NCBI GenBank assembly: GCA_900540705.1
Contig: UQGR01000005.1
Span: 1-63,822 of the forward strand
DNA: 63,822 nt
Direction: 5' to 3'
Origin: an uncultured Mollicutes bacterium
GTDB taxonomy: Bacteria > Bacillota_I > Bacilli_A > Acholeplasmatales > Anaeroplasmataceae
Shown here: in pieces, positions 1 through 7,794 of the stretch
How the letters are laid out: each line of letters starts with the position of its first letter
Position numbering within the stretch: position 1 is the first letter of the stretch
Position numbers and translations under genes: made by a program
The notes under the pieces: generated by a model
Databases searched by the model: none
Told to the model about the DNA's origin: nothing
What the model saw: the letters and a program-made list of their open reading frames with translations, nothing else

Positions 1-138
1 TGAAATCCAATATTTTCTAGTATAAAATATTCTCGTTAAATTCTTGACGAACAGCAATATAACAACGGCAGTTCTCTTACTGTGTTACCATTCAAAGCAA
101 GAGAGCTGCCGAATTACAAAAGAATAAGGAGTTATATC

Positions 139-981
139 ATGGACAATCATTTTAACACTCCCGCAGAAGTCATTGATCTGAGTATCAAGGCCTGCGAGAA
201 CAAAACCCGTCTTCCACTTGGAAAAATGATTCTGCTCGGCATCATGGCCGGTGCGTTTATTGCTTTCGGCGGTGCTACAAGCAGCACAGCAGCGCACGCA
301 GCAGAAAATGTTGGCGTAGCAAGAGCTCTTGCCGGATGTATCTTCCCTGTCGGACTGATGCTCATCGTATTTCTTGGCGGCGAACTTTTTACCGGAAACT
401 GTCTAATCATCATGGACGTGTTTGACAAACGTGTCACATGGGGCGGATTATTCCGAGATCTTTTCATCGTATTTTTCAGTAACCTGGTCGGTGCTCTTTG
501 CGTGGATCTGCTCATTGTATACAGTGGAAACCTAAACTACTCAGGTGGGCTTCTTGGTGCTTATACAATCAAAGTTGCTGTTGGAAAGATCGCAATTTCA
601 CCACTGCAGGGAATCACTTCCGGAATCTTATGTAATATCCTGGTATGTCTTGCAGTACTGATGGCTACTTCCGCAAGAGATATTGCCGGTAAGGTATGGG
701 CAATTTTCTTCCCAATCTGTGCCTTCGTAGTCGGCGGATTCGAACACTGCGTTGCCAATATGTTCTATATCCCGGCCGGTATCCTTGCTTCACTTAATCC
801 GGCTTATGTTGCGAAAGCAGAAGAAGCTTACGGAATTACAGCTGAACAGATTGCAACACTGACACCACTTCACAGCCTTGCAAACTTTATTCCGGTTACA
901 CTTGGAAATATGCTCGGTGGTATGATCTTTGTCGGACTTCCGCTGTATCTGATTTATAAAAAGAACTGGGAAAATAAATAA
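139..981 (+). CDS. Formate/nitrite transporter family protein (FocA/NirC-like)
   Basis: This is a membrane channel of the formate/nitrite transporter (FNT) family, which moves small monovalent anions such as formate or nitrite across the inner membrane as a pentamer. The protein (about 280 aa) has six hydrophobic segments and family-like stretches: an N-terminal TPAEV, the AFGGA region, GELFTGNC, and GFEHCVANMF near the fifth helix. I place the start at the ATG at 139 because AAGGAG lies 8-13 bases upstream; reading back to 82 would add a poorly conserved tail. The gene stands alone, is followed by a strong terminator, and lies in the GC-richer part of the window. In gut Clostridia this family usually exports formate made by pyruvate formate-lyase, but the substrate cannot be read from sequence. 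Confidence 0.9.
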   Translation: MDNHFNTPAEVIDLSIKACENKTRLPLGKMILLGIMAGAFIAFGGATSSTAAHAAENVGVARALAGCIFPVGLMLIVFLGGELFTGNCLIIMDVFDKRVTWGGLFRDLFIVFFSNLVGALCVDLLIVYSGNLNYSGGLLGAYTIKVAVGKIAISPLQGITSGILCNILVCLAVLMATSARDIAGKVWAIFFPICAFVVGGFEHCVANMFYIPAGILASLNPAYVAKAEEAYGITAEQIATLTPLHSLANFIPVTLGNMLGGMIFVGLPLYLIYKKNWENK

Positions 982-1000
982 GGACTGTTTTAAAGAAAAA

Positions 1001-1040
1001 CTCATGTGAATCTCTTCTAACGAACTCACATGAGTTTTTT
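1001..1040 (+). terminator. Intrinsic terminator after the FNT gene
   Basis: A perfect 9-bp stem, CTCATGTGA (1001-1009) with TCACATGAG (1025-1033), is followed directly by a run of T. It lies just past the stop codon of the FNT transporter. Confidence 0.85.
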
Positions 1041-1070
1041 CTATCTCTGAGATTGTTGGCGTAGGTGCTC

Positions 1071-1107
1071 AAAAAAAGAACCTGAAACAAATCAGTTTCA
1101 GGTTCTT
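1071..1107 (-). terminator. Intrinsic terminator after tRNA-Cys
   Basis: A 13-bp stem, AAGAACCTGAAAC (1076-1088) with GTTTCAGGTTCTT (1095-1107), has a 6-base loop. On the minus strand it is followed by seven T (complement of 1071-1077). It sits immediately 3' of the tRNA gene. Confidence 0.85.
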
Positions 1108-1110
1108 CAG

Positions 1111-1182
1111 AGGCGCAGACCGGATTTGAACCGGTGAATCAGGGTGTTGCAGACCCACGCCTTACCGCTTGGCTACTGCGCC
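1111..1182 (-). tRNA. tRNA-Cys (GCA)
   Basis: Read on the minus strand this is a 72-nt cloverleaf. The acceptor arms GGCGCAG and CTGCGCC pair, the anticodon stem GGGT/ACCC closes a CTGCAAC loop with anticodon GCA, and the T arm contains GGTTCAAATCC. The discriminator base is U, as expected for tRNA-Cys. The CCA end is not encoded. Confidence 0.93.
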
Positions 1183-1247
1183 GTATTTATTTAACTATTA
1201 AAGTATAGCAAAATACGTGCAGTACGTCAATGGTGTTTTCTTTGATT

Positions 1248-2384
1248 TTATTTATCTTTTCCGCCGATCACATTATCTACGAAGAAGTCCTGTGCAAGGA
1301 TATCTTCATCAGACATTGTTTCTCCTTCTTTTACAAGAACATTTCCTTTACTGTCTTTAAGTTCTCCGGCATAAACCTGAACTTCTCCACTGTTGATCTT
1401 CTCACGAAGTTCATTTACCTTGTCCTGAACATCCTGTGGTACAAGATCTTTGTTGAACGGAGCAAGTGCCGCACATTCTCCACCTTCATAATAGTTTGCA
1501 GAGATGTCTACTGTTCCGTCTGCTGTCTTCTTCATGATATCTTCAAAAATTGGTGCCCAGTTCCATACAAAAGATGTAAGAACTGCTTTCGGTGCAGATG
1601 CCTGCATATCTACATTGTAACCTACACAAAATGCCCCATTCTCTTCACATGTCTGCGGAACTGCCGGTGAAGAGGCCTCCATACCCATGTATTTGATTCC
1701 ATTGTCGATCAGAGTCTTTGCATTCTGGGACTCAATGTCAAGATCATACCAGCTGTCTGCCCAAAGTACCTGAACAGTCGCATCCGGATTCGCATATTTA
1801 GCTCCAAGTGCATAAGAGTTGATTGCTGTACGTACAGAAGCCTCATCCATACTTGCACAGAAACCTAACTGATTGGAACCTTCATTCATCAGTGCACTTA
1901 AGTAACCTGTCAGGAAATCTCCCTCATATCCACGAATCTGGAATTCAATAATATTGTCATAAACATCATTTCCCTGCTGTGCGAAAACAACGTCCGGATA
2001 CTCTTCCTGAAGTTCAGAGAGGATTGCTGCATATCCTGCAGAACATCCGAAGATAATGTCTGCACCTTCATCAACAAGCTCTTCTACTGTAGACTCAATC
2101 AGAGAAGTATCCTCTTCTGAAATCTCTTCCATTGTGATCAGATTTGTCTTTGTATCAATTCCGACATTCTCACATGCCTTTACAAGACCTTCATGCATAG
2201 ACTGTGCCCATCCACCATCTTCTACAACTGAATACTCCATCTCGCCGATGATAAGCTCAGATACATCTTTCTTTTCTTTCTTTGCATCTGCTTTCTCACC
2301 ATCTCCTGCAGAAGATCCACATCCTGCTGTCAGGCTTGCTACCAACGCTGTTACCATTAACATACTTACGATTTTCTTTTTCAT
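1248..2384 (-). CDS. BMP-family substrate-binding lipoprotein
   Basis: This is the extracellular binding protein of a nucleoside-type ABC importer (BmpA/Med family, periplasmic-binding-protein fold). The 378-aa protein starts with a lipoprotein signal whose lipobox is LTAGC, then an acidic/lysine-rich linker, then the BMP domain with the characteristic D(E)GADIIFGCS stretch and the later GMEASS and YNVD segments. It is the last gene of a minus-strand run behind two permease genes and an ATPase, which is the usual composition of a purine/pyrimidine nucleoside uptake system. The exact ligand is not determinable. Codon choice is rich in CTG, CAG and GGA and unlike genes beyond 5 kb. Confidence 0.88.
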   Translation of the reverse strand: MKKKIVSMLMVTALVASLTAGCGSSAGDGEKADAKKEKKDVSELIIGEMEYSVVEDGGWAQSMHEGLVKACENVGIDTKTNLITMEEISEEDTSLIESTVEELVDEGADIIFGCSAGYAAILSELQEEYPDVVFAQQGNDVYDNIIEFQIRGYEGDFLTGYLSALMNEGSNQLGFCASMDEASVRTAINSYALGAKYANPDATVQVLWADSWYDLDIESQNAKTLIDNGIKYMGMEASSPAVPQTCEENGAFCVGYNVDMQASAPKAVLTSFVWNWAPIFEDIMKKTADGTVDISANYYEGGECAALAPFNKDLVPQDVQDKVNELREKINSGEVQVYAGELKDSKGNVLVKEGETMSDEDILAQDFFVDNVIGGKDK

Positions 2385-2463
2385 TACATCCTCCTAAAAT
2401 ATTTGAAACTAATAAACTGCTGTTTTCTATATCGCTCACAATGCATTGTGAATAGAAACTATT

Positions 2464-3387
2464 TTATCTGCTCTCACGGTCATATGGCTTGGCAAGTGCT
2501 GCCGGTTCTGCGGTATGTTTCTTCCTGAAATTTCCTGTGGACAGGATAAATACAATCACTGTTGCCACATATGGAAGAGCACTGTAGAATTCTGTCGGTA
2601 CGGACGGAAGATAAATCTGCAGATTACTTCCCAGACAACTAATGAATCCGAAGAGTAATGCTCCCCCTGTCAGAACCAATGGATTCCAGGATGAAAATGC
2701 AACCAATGCAAATGCGATCCATCCTTTTCCGGCTGTCATTCCACTGTTCCAGAAATTTGTATTTGCAAGGGAAACACAAGCACCGCTGACTGCCATCATC
2801 ATGCACCCGAAGATAATATATCCATATCTCATGGCAAATACATTTTCTCCCGCTGCATCAAGCACTGCCGGGTTCTCTCCCAGAGCACGAAGCTTTAATC
2901 CATATCTTGTTCTGTAAATATAGAATACAGATAATGGAACAATAAAATACATCGCATAAGTGAGCAGGCACTGCTTGAAGAAAATATCTCCGAGCACCGG
3001 AATCTTTGAGAGCAATGGAATTGCAAACTTCTCAAACTTCGCTGCCACACCGGCAACATCTTTTCCTATAAATCCACTCAGTCCTGTTCCGAAGATCAGC
3101 ATTGCCATACCGCATACGGTCTGATCGGACTGGAGTGTAACTGTCAGAAACGCGAAAACCAGTCCCAGGATTGCTCCTGTAAGAAGAACAACCAGGAAGG
3201 ATAATGCAAGGTTCTGTGTCTTTACTGCTGTAATGTATCCACTGACAGCTCCCATCAGCATGACACCTTCGACTCCCAGGTTCATAATTCCTGCTCTCTC
3301 GGAGAATGTTTCCCCGATTCCTGCATACATTACAGATACTGCATAAACCAATGCGCCCGAGCAAAGTGAAATAATTAATGCTATCAT
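2464..3387 (-). CDS. Nucleoside-type ABC transporter permease (second subunit)
   Basis: A 307-aa integral membrane permease of the branched-chain/BPD_transp_2 group that works with BMP lipoproteins (YufQ/NupQ-like). Visible features are multiple membrane helices, an N-terminal ERAGIMNLGVEG segment typical of this subunit, and ALGENPAVLDAAG in the cytoplasmic loop. The start ATG at 3387 has AGGAGGTGA just upstream and overlaps the end of the preceding permease by four bases (ATGA), so the two are probably translationally coupled. It functions with the ATPase and BMP protein encoded on either side. Confidence 0.88.
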   Translation of the reverse strand: MIALIISLCSGALVYAVSVMYAGIGETFSERAGIMNLGVEGVMLMGAVSGYITAVKTQNLALSFLVVLLTGAILGLVFAFLTVTLQSDQTVCGMAMLIFGTGLSGFIGKDVAGVAAKFEKFAIPLLSKIPVLGDIFFKQCLLTYAMYFIVPLSVFYIYRTRYGLKLRALGENPAVLDAAGENVFAMRYGYIIFGCMMMAVSGACVSLANTNFWNSGMTAGKGWIAFALVAFSSWNPLVLTGGALLFGFISCLGSNLQIYLPSVPTEFYSALPYVATVIVFILSTGNFRKKHTAEPAALAKPYDRESR

Positions 3388-4451
3388 GCCTTCACCTCCT
3401 GATTTCTTACAATTTTATAACGCTGGAAGAAATCTCCTGCAATGACAAAAATCATAACTGCTCCCTGAATCATAGTTGCAATCTGCGCCGGAACTCCAAG
3501 CACCTGCACCGTAGCACTGCTGTTCTGAAGTCCTGCAAAAAGAATTGATACAATCACAACAACCAGAGGATTCAGACGACTGAGATATGCAATAACAATT
3601 CCCGTATAACCTGCATTATTTGGCATCTGCTCAATAATACGGTGTGTCACTCCTGCATACTGTACATACCCAGCCAGTCCTGCAAGACCACCACTGATTA
3701 CAAGTGCAAGAATAATATTTCTTTTAATATTAATTCCTGCATAACGTGCAGAATTCACACTGCTTCGAATTACCGACAACTGATAACCATCCGTTGTATA
3801 TTTATACGCAAGGAAAATGAGAACAGCTACAATCAAACCCAGGATAATTCCGGCACTGATGCCACTTTCTCCAAGTTCCGGAATTTCAAGTCCGGATGGA
3901 ATTCTTTTTGTCTGTCCCACATTCTGTCCAGGCATTTTCCAAGGTCCGAGTACCAGATAACTCAGAATGATCAATGCAATGTAATTCAGCATCAATGTTG
4001 TAATGCTTTCGTTAACATCCCAATATGCTTTTGGAATAGCAGCAAGCAATGCCCAGAATGCTCCTCCAAGGAAGCAGCATACGGCAAGAATGATACTTCC
4101 CGCAATTCCTTCCACCTTTGGTCCAAACAGTACGAACACACCTCCGAAAATGGCTCCCATCGCATACTGTCCTTCCGCTCCGATATTATTCAGATTCATC
4201 TTAAATGTCAGTGCCACGCCAAGTCCACAGAACATCAGTGGCAGACTGGCATTGATCATCTTACGGATTCCTTTTCCTGAAAGGAACACTTTCGTGAGCA
4301 TCTTACTGTATACTTGCAGCGGATTAAATCCTACAAAAGCAATGATGATTCCACAAAATGCAAATGCAAGTATCGTAAATAAGATGGATGTCAGCACGAT
4401 ACGAAGCATTCCGACATTTTCTCTTTTTTCAAGTCGTATTTTATTTTTCAT
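3384..4451 (-). CDS. Nucleoside-type ABC transporter permease (first subunit)
   Basis: The partner permease (YufP/NupP-like), about 355 aa with eight or more hydrophobic segments. It contains NNIGAEGQYAMGAIFGG and the later LAGYVQYAGVTHRI and PNNAGYTGIVIAYL segments typical of this family. The start is taken as the ATG at 4451 because AGGTGAAC lies 5 bases upstream; a GTG at 4460 would bury that site. Its 5' end overlaps the last codons of the ATPase gene, consistent with one operon ATPase-permease-permease-BMP. Confidence 0.86.
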   Translation of the reverse strand: MKNKIRLEKRENVGMLRIVLTSILFTILAFAFCGIIIAFVGFNPLQVYSKMLTKVFLSGKGIRKMINASLPLMFCGLGVALTFKMNLNNIGAEGQYAMGAIFGGVFVLFGPKVEGIAGSIILAVCCFLGGAFWALLAAIPKAYWDVNESITTLMLNYIALIILSYLVLGPWKMPGQNVGQTKRIPSGLEIPELGESGISAGIILGLIVAVLIFLAYKYTTDGYQLSVIRSSVNSARYAGINIKRNIILALVISGGLAGLAGYVQYAGVTHRIIEQMPNNAGYTGIVIAYLSRLNPLVVVIVSILFAGLQNSSATVQVLGVPAQIATMIQGAVMIFVIAGDFFQRYKIVRNQEVKA

Positions 4452-4860
4452 AACGTTCACCTGACATAAGCCTTCCTATTGTATCGTAATCTGCTTCATT
4501 GCGGTCAAGCACTGCCATCATCTCACCTGAACAGAGAACTCCGATCCGGTCTGACATCTGGAATAACTCATCCAGTTCCTCTGAGATCAGAAGTACTGCT
4601 ACACCTTTCTTACATTGCTCAAGGAGAATCTCGTGAATGGCCTCGGCTGCTCCCATATCCAATCCACGGGATGGGTATACCGCTACAAGAAGAACCGGAT
4701 CTCCACCAATCTCTCTTGCAACAAGAAGCTTCTGCTGATTTCCTCCGGACATCAGAGAAACCGGACTCTTGTCTCCTGCTGTCTTAATCGCATAACGGTT
4801 GATTTCATCCTGTACAGTGTCATGAATCGCTTTCTTTTTCAGAATATGAAAATTTAATAT
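4441..4860 (-). CDS. Nucleoside ABC transporter ATPase, 5'-truncated (C-terminal nucleotide-binding domain only)
   Basis: Only about the last 135 residues of a BMP-associated sugar/nucleoside ABC ATPase (about 500 aa with two nucleotide-binding domains in the family) are present. The second domain's signature LMSGGNQQKLLVARE, the variant Walker B/D-loop region PVLLVAVYPSRGLD, and the H-loop region VLLISEELDELF are intact. Upstream of KKKAIHDTVQDEI the translated sequence stops resembling the family, and an AT-rich, unrelated gene is read on the other strand. The missing first domain and most of the second, together with the composition change, indicate that the gene is cut by an artificial or recombinational joint near 4,850 rather than naturally short. 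Confidence 0.85.
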   Translation of the reverse strand: MLNFHILKKKAIHDTVQDEINRYAIKTAGDKSPVSLMSGGNQQKLLVAREIGGDPVLLVAVYPSRGLDMGAAEAIHEILLEQCKKGVAVLLISEELDELFQMSDRIGVLCSGEMMAVLDRNEADYDTIGRLMSGERYEK

Positions 4861-4870
4861 GTGCATTTTC
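4835..4870. other. Probable chimeric junction between two genomes
   Basis: Two convergent, unrelated genes lose their 5' ends here: the ABC ATPase (minus strand, Clostridia-like composition) and ylbJ (plus strand, AT-rich Bacilli-like composition). Base composition and codon use change across this point and stay changed to the end of the window. No transposase, integrase, tRNA or direct repeat explains an insertion. The breakpoint is placed only to within a few tens of bases. Confidence 0.75.
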
Positions 4871-5336
4871 AACACTGTCTCTTCCCTATACCTGCTTAAT
4901 TTTAAATATGTTGCAATTTTCTATCATTTTATATTATTCCATTTTTCTTATATTAAGTTTTCTTTGGATGAAATGCTTTCAAAAAAAAGAAAAGACCAGC
5001 GTTTTAAATGCTGACCCTACTAAGGATTATATCCAGATTTTCTTTTCTTCTATCAAAAAAAATACAGATATTCTTTTAAATATTTTAGGAATTTTAATTA
5101 TATTCCGCGTACTCATACGAATCTTATTACCAGAAAATTTTCTTCTATATCCTTATTTAGAAATATTAGGTGGCTTAAACGCCACCAACAATCCTTGGAT
5201 TGTTCTAAGTGCCTTAGGATTCTTAGGAATATCTGTCCATCTCCAAATCTTATCCATCACTAAACAATTAAGGTATTCCAAATTTCTAGGATCTAGATTA
5301 TTATTTAGTCTTCTGGGACTTCTTGCTTTTTTTTGA
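4851..5336 (+). CDS. ylbJ: Sporulation integral membrane protein YlbJ, 5'-truncated
   Basis: This is the C-terminal part of a YlbJ-like, nucleoside-transporter-gate-type membrane protein required for spore formation. The closing segment LEILGGL followed by ALGFLGISVHLQIL matches the conserved C-terminal region of YlbJ (EITQG...GFSGFSVHAQV in Bacillus subtilis as I recall it). The frame is open upstream of the first ATG at 4908 to at least 4842, so that ATG is probably internal. The full protein is roughly 400 aa; only about 160 residues can be present. Three or four hydrophobic segments are visible. The 5' part is missing at the suspected junction. Confidence 0.72.
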   Translation, partial: NLICAFSTLSLPYTCLILNMLQFSIILYYSIFLILSFLWMKCFQKKEKTSVLNADPTKDYIQIFFSSIKKNTDILLNILGILIIFRVLIRILLPENFLLYPYLEILGGLNATNNPWIVLSALGFLGISVHLQILSITKQLRYSKFLGSRLLFSLLGLLAFF

Positions 5337-5573
5337 TTGTACAAAGAAAAACACAAGATAAAATACAGATAAAACTAGTAAAATAAGGGTAGTCACATAT
5401 TCATAATCCTTTGGAACAAAAAATCCGCCAATTCCCATTCCCAAAAAACAAAGACTAGCAAATAGATTGATAAGTAGAATGGATAATCTCTCTTTTTTCT
5501 TACTTGCAAATGTAAAAATCAAATTTAATATTAAAAATATTCCTATGATAATAGCCAGAATATTATAAAACAT
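5301..5573 (-). CDS. Small membrane protein of unknown function
   Basis: A 90-aa protein with three predicted membrane helices and a lysine/serine-rich cytoplasmic tail (SKKSKKSQ). The start ATG at 5573 has AAGGTG six bases upstream; an ATG seven codons earlier has no such site. Its 3' end overlaps the convergent end of ylbJ by about 36 bases. I do not recognise the family. Confidence 0.6.
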   Translation of the reverse strand: MFYNILAIIIGIFLILNLIFTFASKKKERLSILLINLFASLCFLGMGIGGFFVPKDYEYVTTLILLVLSVFYLVFFFVQSKKSKKSQKTK

Positions 5574-5682
5574 ACAATCACCTTCTGAATCCATACTATA
5601 CTAAAAATAGCAAAATTACAATAGAGTCATTTAATTTTACTAAGAATTCGTGTATAATTTAGGTTAAACAGGAGGCTTGTAT

Positions 5683-6414
5683 ATGCTGAATATTCTTACT
5701 GAAATTACACCAACTAGAAATTTTTCTTTAACCTATATTGTTTTAGATAGTATTTTTATAGCTTTCTTTTGTATATTGTTAATAGTTAAAAAAAGATATG
5801 CTACTCTTCTATGGTCTTTACTTGGTGGCATCTTATATTTTATTGTAGATTATGGCTACTTCCATCTCATCAGTCATAGCCGCATCATCACCTACCAAGG
5901 AAATCAAAGTGAAGCTATTACCTTTTGGGTACTGCTATGGATGAGTATGTCTTATGGAATAACCAACTTTGCCTTTATATGGCTCGCTTTAAAAAGGGAT
6001 AAATATTTAAAAGAGTGGCTGCTACTCATCATTCTTTGGTGGCTTATTGCACCATCTATAGCCTCTATAGATACCTCTAATCCGGTGATGACTTATCGGA
6101 CAACTGGTCAATACCATTTCTTTATGGGAATTCTACTTTTAATTGGCTACTTTATAGTTATTTTATATAATATCTTCACTAAACAAGCCAAAATCAACTT
6201 ATTCCATTTACTTCTCATAGGAATATCTGTACAGTTTGCCTGGGAATTTTCTTTACTCATCAATGGAATTCGACCTTTAAATGAAGCCAGCTTAAAAACG
6301 ATTATTGTAAATTCACTTTTAGAAACGAATTTAGGTTTACCTTATATGTATTTTCTCCAAAAGCTCTTTTTTAAACATTACAACGAGGATTTCACCAAAC
6401 TTAAGCGAATATAA
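5683..6414 (+). CDS. Polytopic membrane protein of unknown function
   Basis: A protein of about 243 aa, almost entirely hydrophobic, with about seven predicted membrane helices rich in Trp, Ile and Leu, and a short basic C-terminal tail. AGGAGG at 5669-5674 is well spaced from the ATG at 5683. A TATAAT-like box precedes it (around 5652), so the gene probably has its own promoter. No family is recognised. The even helix spacing and lack of charged loops resemble small sensory or transport membrane proteins, but no function is claimed. Confidence 0.65.
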   Translation: MLNILTEITPTRNFSLTYIVLDSIFIAFFCILLIVKKRYATLLWSLLGGILYFIVDYGYFHLISHSRIITYQGNQSEAITFWVLLWMSMSYGITNFAFIWLALKRDKYLKEWLLLIILWWLIAPSIASIDTSNPVMTYRTTGQYHFFMGILLLIGYFIVILYNIFTKQAKINLFHLLLIGISVQFAWEFSLLINGIRPLNEASLKTIIVNSLLETNLGLPYMYFLQKLFFKHYNEDFTKLKRI

Positions 6415-6498
6415 GAAAAAATAAAAAAAGGATACGCATTTTTAAATATTATGGTATAATAGAGAAGTAAAAATAATAATTTGAAAGGATTAATATTT

Positions 6499-7071
6499 AT
6501 GAAAGAATTTATTATTGAAACAAGTGCTAGACATGTGCATGTTACTAAAGCAACTTTACTAAAGCTATTTGGTGATGGTGCAACCTTAGAAATTAAAAAG
6601 ATGCTATCTCAGCCTGGACAATTCGCTTCTAATCAAAAGGTGAAGGTTGTTGGTCCAAAGGGTGAATTAAATTGTTCTATCCTAGGACCAGAAAGAAGTC
6701 AGGATCAAGTAGAGGTATCCTTATCTGATGCACGTACCCTAGGAATCACTGCTCCTATTAGAGAATCTGGAGATGTAGCTGGGTCTGCTGCCTGCAAGCT
6801 TGTAGGTCCTGCAGGAGAGGTTGAGTTGACTGAAGGCGTGATTGTTGCAAAGCGTCATGTTCATATGACTCCAACAGATGCTGAAGAATTTGGTGTTAAG
6901 AATGGTCAAATTGTCAATGTAAAGGTTTCTAATGAAACAGGAAGATCCTTAATCTTTGGTGATACAGTAATCCGTGTTTCTCCAACCTACGCTCTTGCAA
7001 TGCATGTGGATACAGATGAAGCCAATGCTGGTGCATTAGCTGGTCAAGTATTTGGAACAATTGTAAAATAA
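6499..7071 (+). CDS. pduL: Phosphate propanoyltransferase / phosphotransacetylase PduL
   Basis: PduL interconverts acyl-CoA (acetyl- or propionyl-CoA) and acyl phosphate, feeding ATP formation through acetate kinase. The 190-aa protein shows the two beta-barrel repeats, each opened by a zinc-binding R-H-V-H motif: SARHVHVT near the N terminus and AKRHVHMT near residue 115. GPERSQDQVEVS and the C-terminal MHVDTDEANA are also family-like. The ATG at 6499 has GAAAGGA about 10 bases upstream, and TATAAT lies at 6453-6458. There are no microcompartment shell genes nearby, and the N terminus lacks a long encapsulation extension. It is probably the housekeeping phosphotransacetylase, replacing Pta. 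Confidence 0.9.
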   Translation: MKEFIIETSARHVHVTKATLLKLFGDGATLEIKKMLSQPGQFASNQKVKVVGPKGELNCSILGPERSQDQVEVSLSDARTLGITAPIRESGDVAGSAACKLVGPAGEVELTEGVIVAKRHVHMTPTDAEEFGVKNGQIVNVKVSNETGRSLIFGDTVIRVSPTYALAMHVDTDEANAGALAGQVFGTIVK

Positions 7072-7074
7072 ATA

Positions 7075-7110
7075 AAAAATTGGCTCCTTTGCATAGGAGC
7101 CTTTTCTTTT
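7075..7110. terminator. Bidirectional terminator
   Basis: GGCTCCT (7082-7088) pairs with AGGAGCC (7095-7101), followed by TTTTCTTTT on the plus strand and by a T-rich stretch on the minus strand. It separates pduL from the convergent gene at 7113. Confidence 0.8.
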
Positions 7111-7112
7111 GC

Positions 7113-7781
7113 CTAATATCTTTCTAATTCGGCAGTACGTTCTTCTATTAAACTGTATAGATCCTTAAAATCTGTTTTAAAATTGCCTGGGTTAAATCTT
7201 GCAGCCGTTTGTTCAGCCTTTGTATTCACATCTATCGTAAGCAATAAAACCTTAATTTCTTCCTTACTAGCATTGTTCTTGGCGGTTCCCATATCCACGT
7301 TAACTACTGCATTCAAATCCTCAAATGCCACTTTTGGAGTATTGAATTTAAAAGACAATTCATTACATGGACCAAAGGAGGAGGAAAAGCCCATTTTTCC
7401 CGTAAACTCTTCTATTGCTTTATTATTTGTATTATCAATAAAGGACTGTGATAAAATTGCAATTCTTCCTCCTGCTATATCCGGGAATATTTCATTTAAT
7501 AGTTTGAAAAAAGCATAAGCAGATTCAAAAATATCTAAGCTATTTGTATTAGGAGCGGTGAGAGAATATTCATAATCTACCCGTACTGGAGTAAATCTTA
7601 TTCTTAGATTTCCTTTACTAAACAATAAATTTTTAACTTCTACTCCATTTGGTAAAGTATCTAATTTAGACTGTATTTCATAATCTAATAACATATTCTT
7701 GATTCTTTGTTCATTTTGTAATAGTAAATTTAAAAAGTTTCCTATATAACTATATGACACTCTTACTTTTTTTAAATTCAT
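7113..7781 (-). CDS. Conserved-looking protein of unknown function (222 aa)
   Basis: A soluble protein without signal peptide or membrane helix. AGAGGA lies just before the ATG at 7781. The middle contains alternating beta-type segments (VEVKNLLFSKGNLRIRF, VDYEYSL, GGRIAILSQSF). The second half contains FNTPKVAFEDLNAVVNVDMGT and VLLLTIDVNTK, reminiscent of proteins that pair two ferredoxin-like sheets. I do not recognise a named family. It lies 13 bases downstream of tldE on the same strand, so it is likely co-transcribed with the TldD/TldE protease genes. Confidence 0.6.
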   Translation of the reverse strand: MNLKKVRVSYSYIGNFLNLLLQNEQRIKNMLLDYEIQSKLDTLPNGVEVKNLLFSKGNLRIRFTPVRVDYEYSLTAPNTNSLDIFESAYAFFKLLNEIFPDIAGGRIAILSQSFIDNTNNKAIEEFTGKMGFSSSFGPCNELSFKFNTPKVAFEDLNAVVNVDMGTAKNNASKEEIKVLLLTIDVNTKAEQTAARFNPGNFKTDFKDLYSLIEERTAELERY

Positions 7782-7794
7782 TTTAATTCCTCTT

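Noticed and set aside
1230..1670. Long plus-strand frame opposite the BMP lipoprotein
   Set aside because: Translation is low-complexity and Cys/Phe-rich, typical of an antisense shadow of a real gene.
6499..7071. Bacterial microcompartment locus, suggested by pduL
   Set aside because: No shell proteins or diol/ethanolamine genes are nearby, and the PduL N terminus has no long encapsulation extension.
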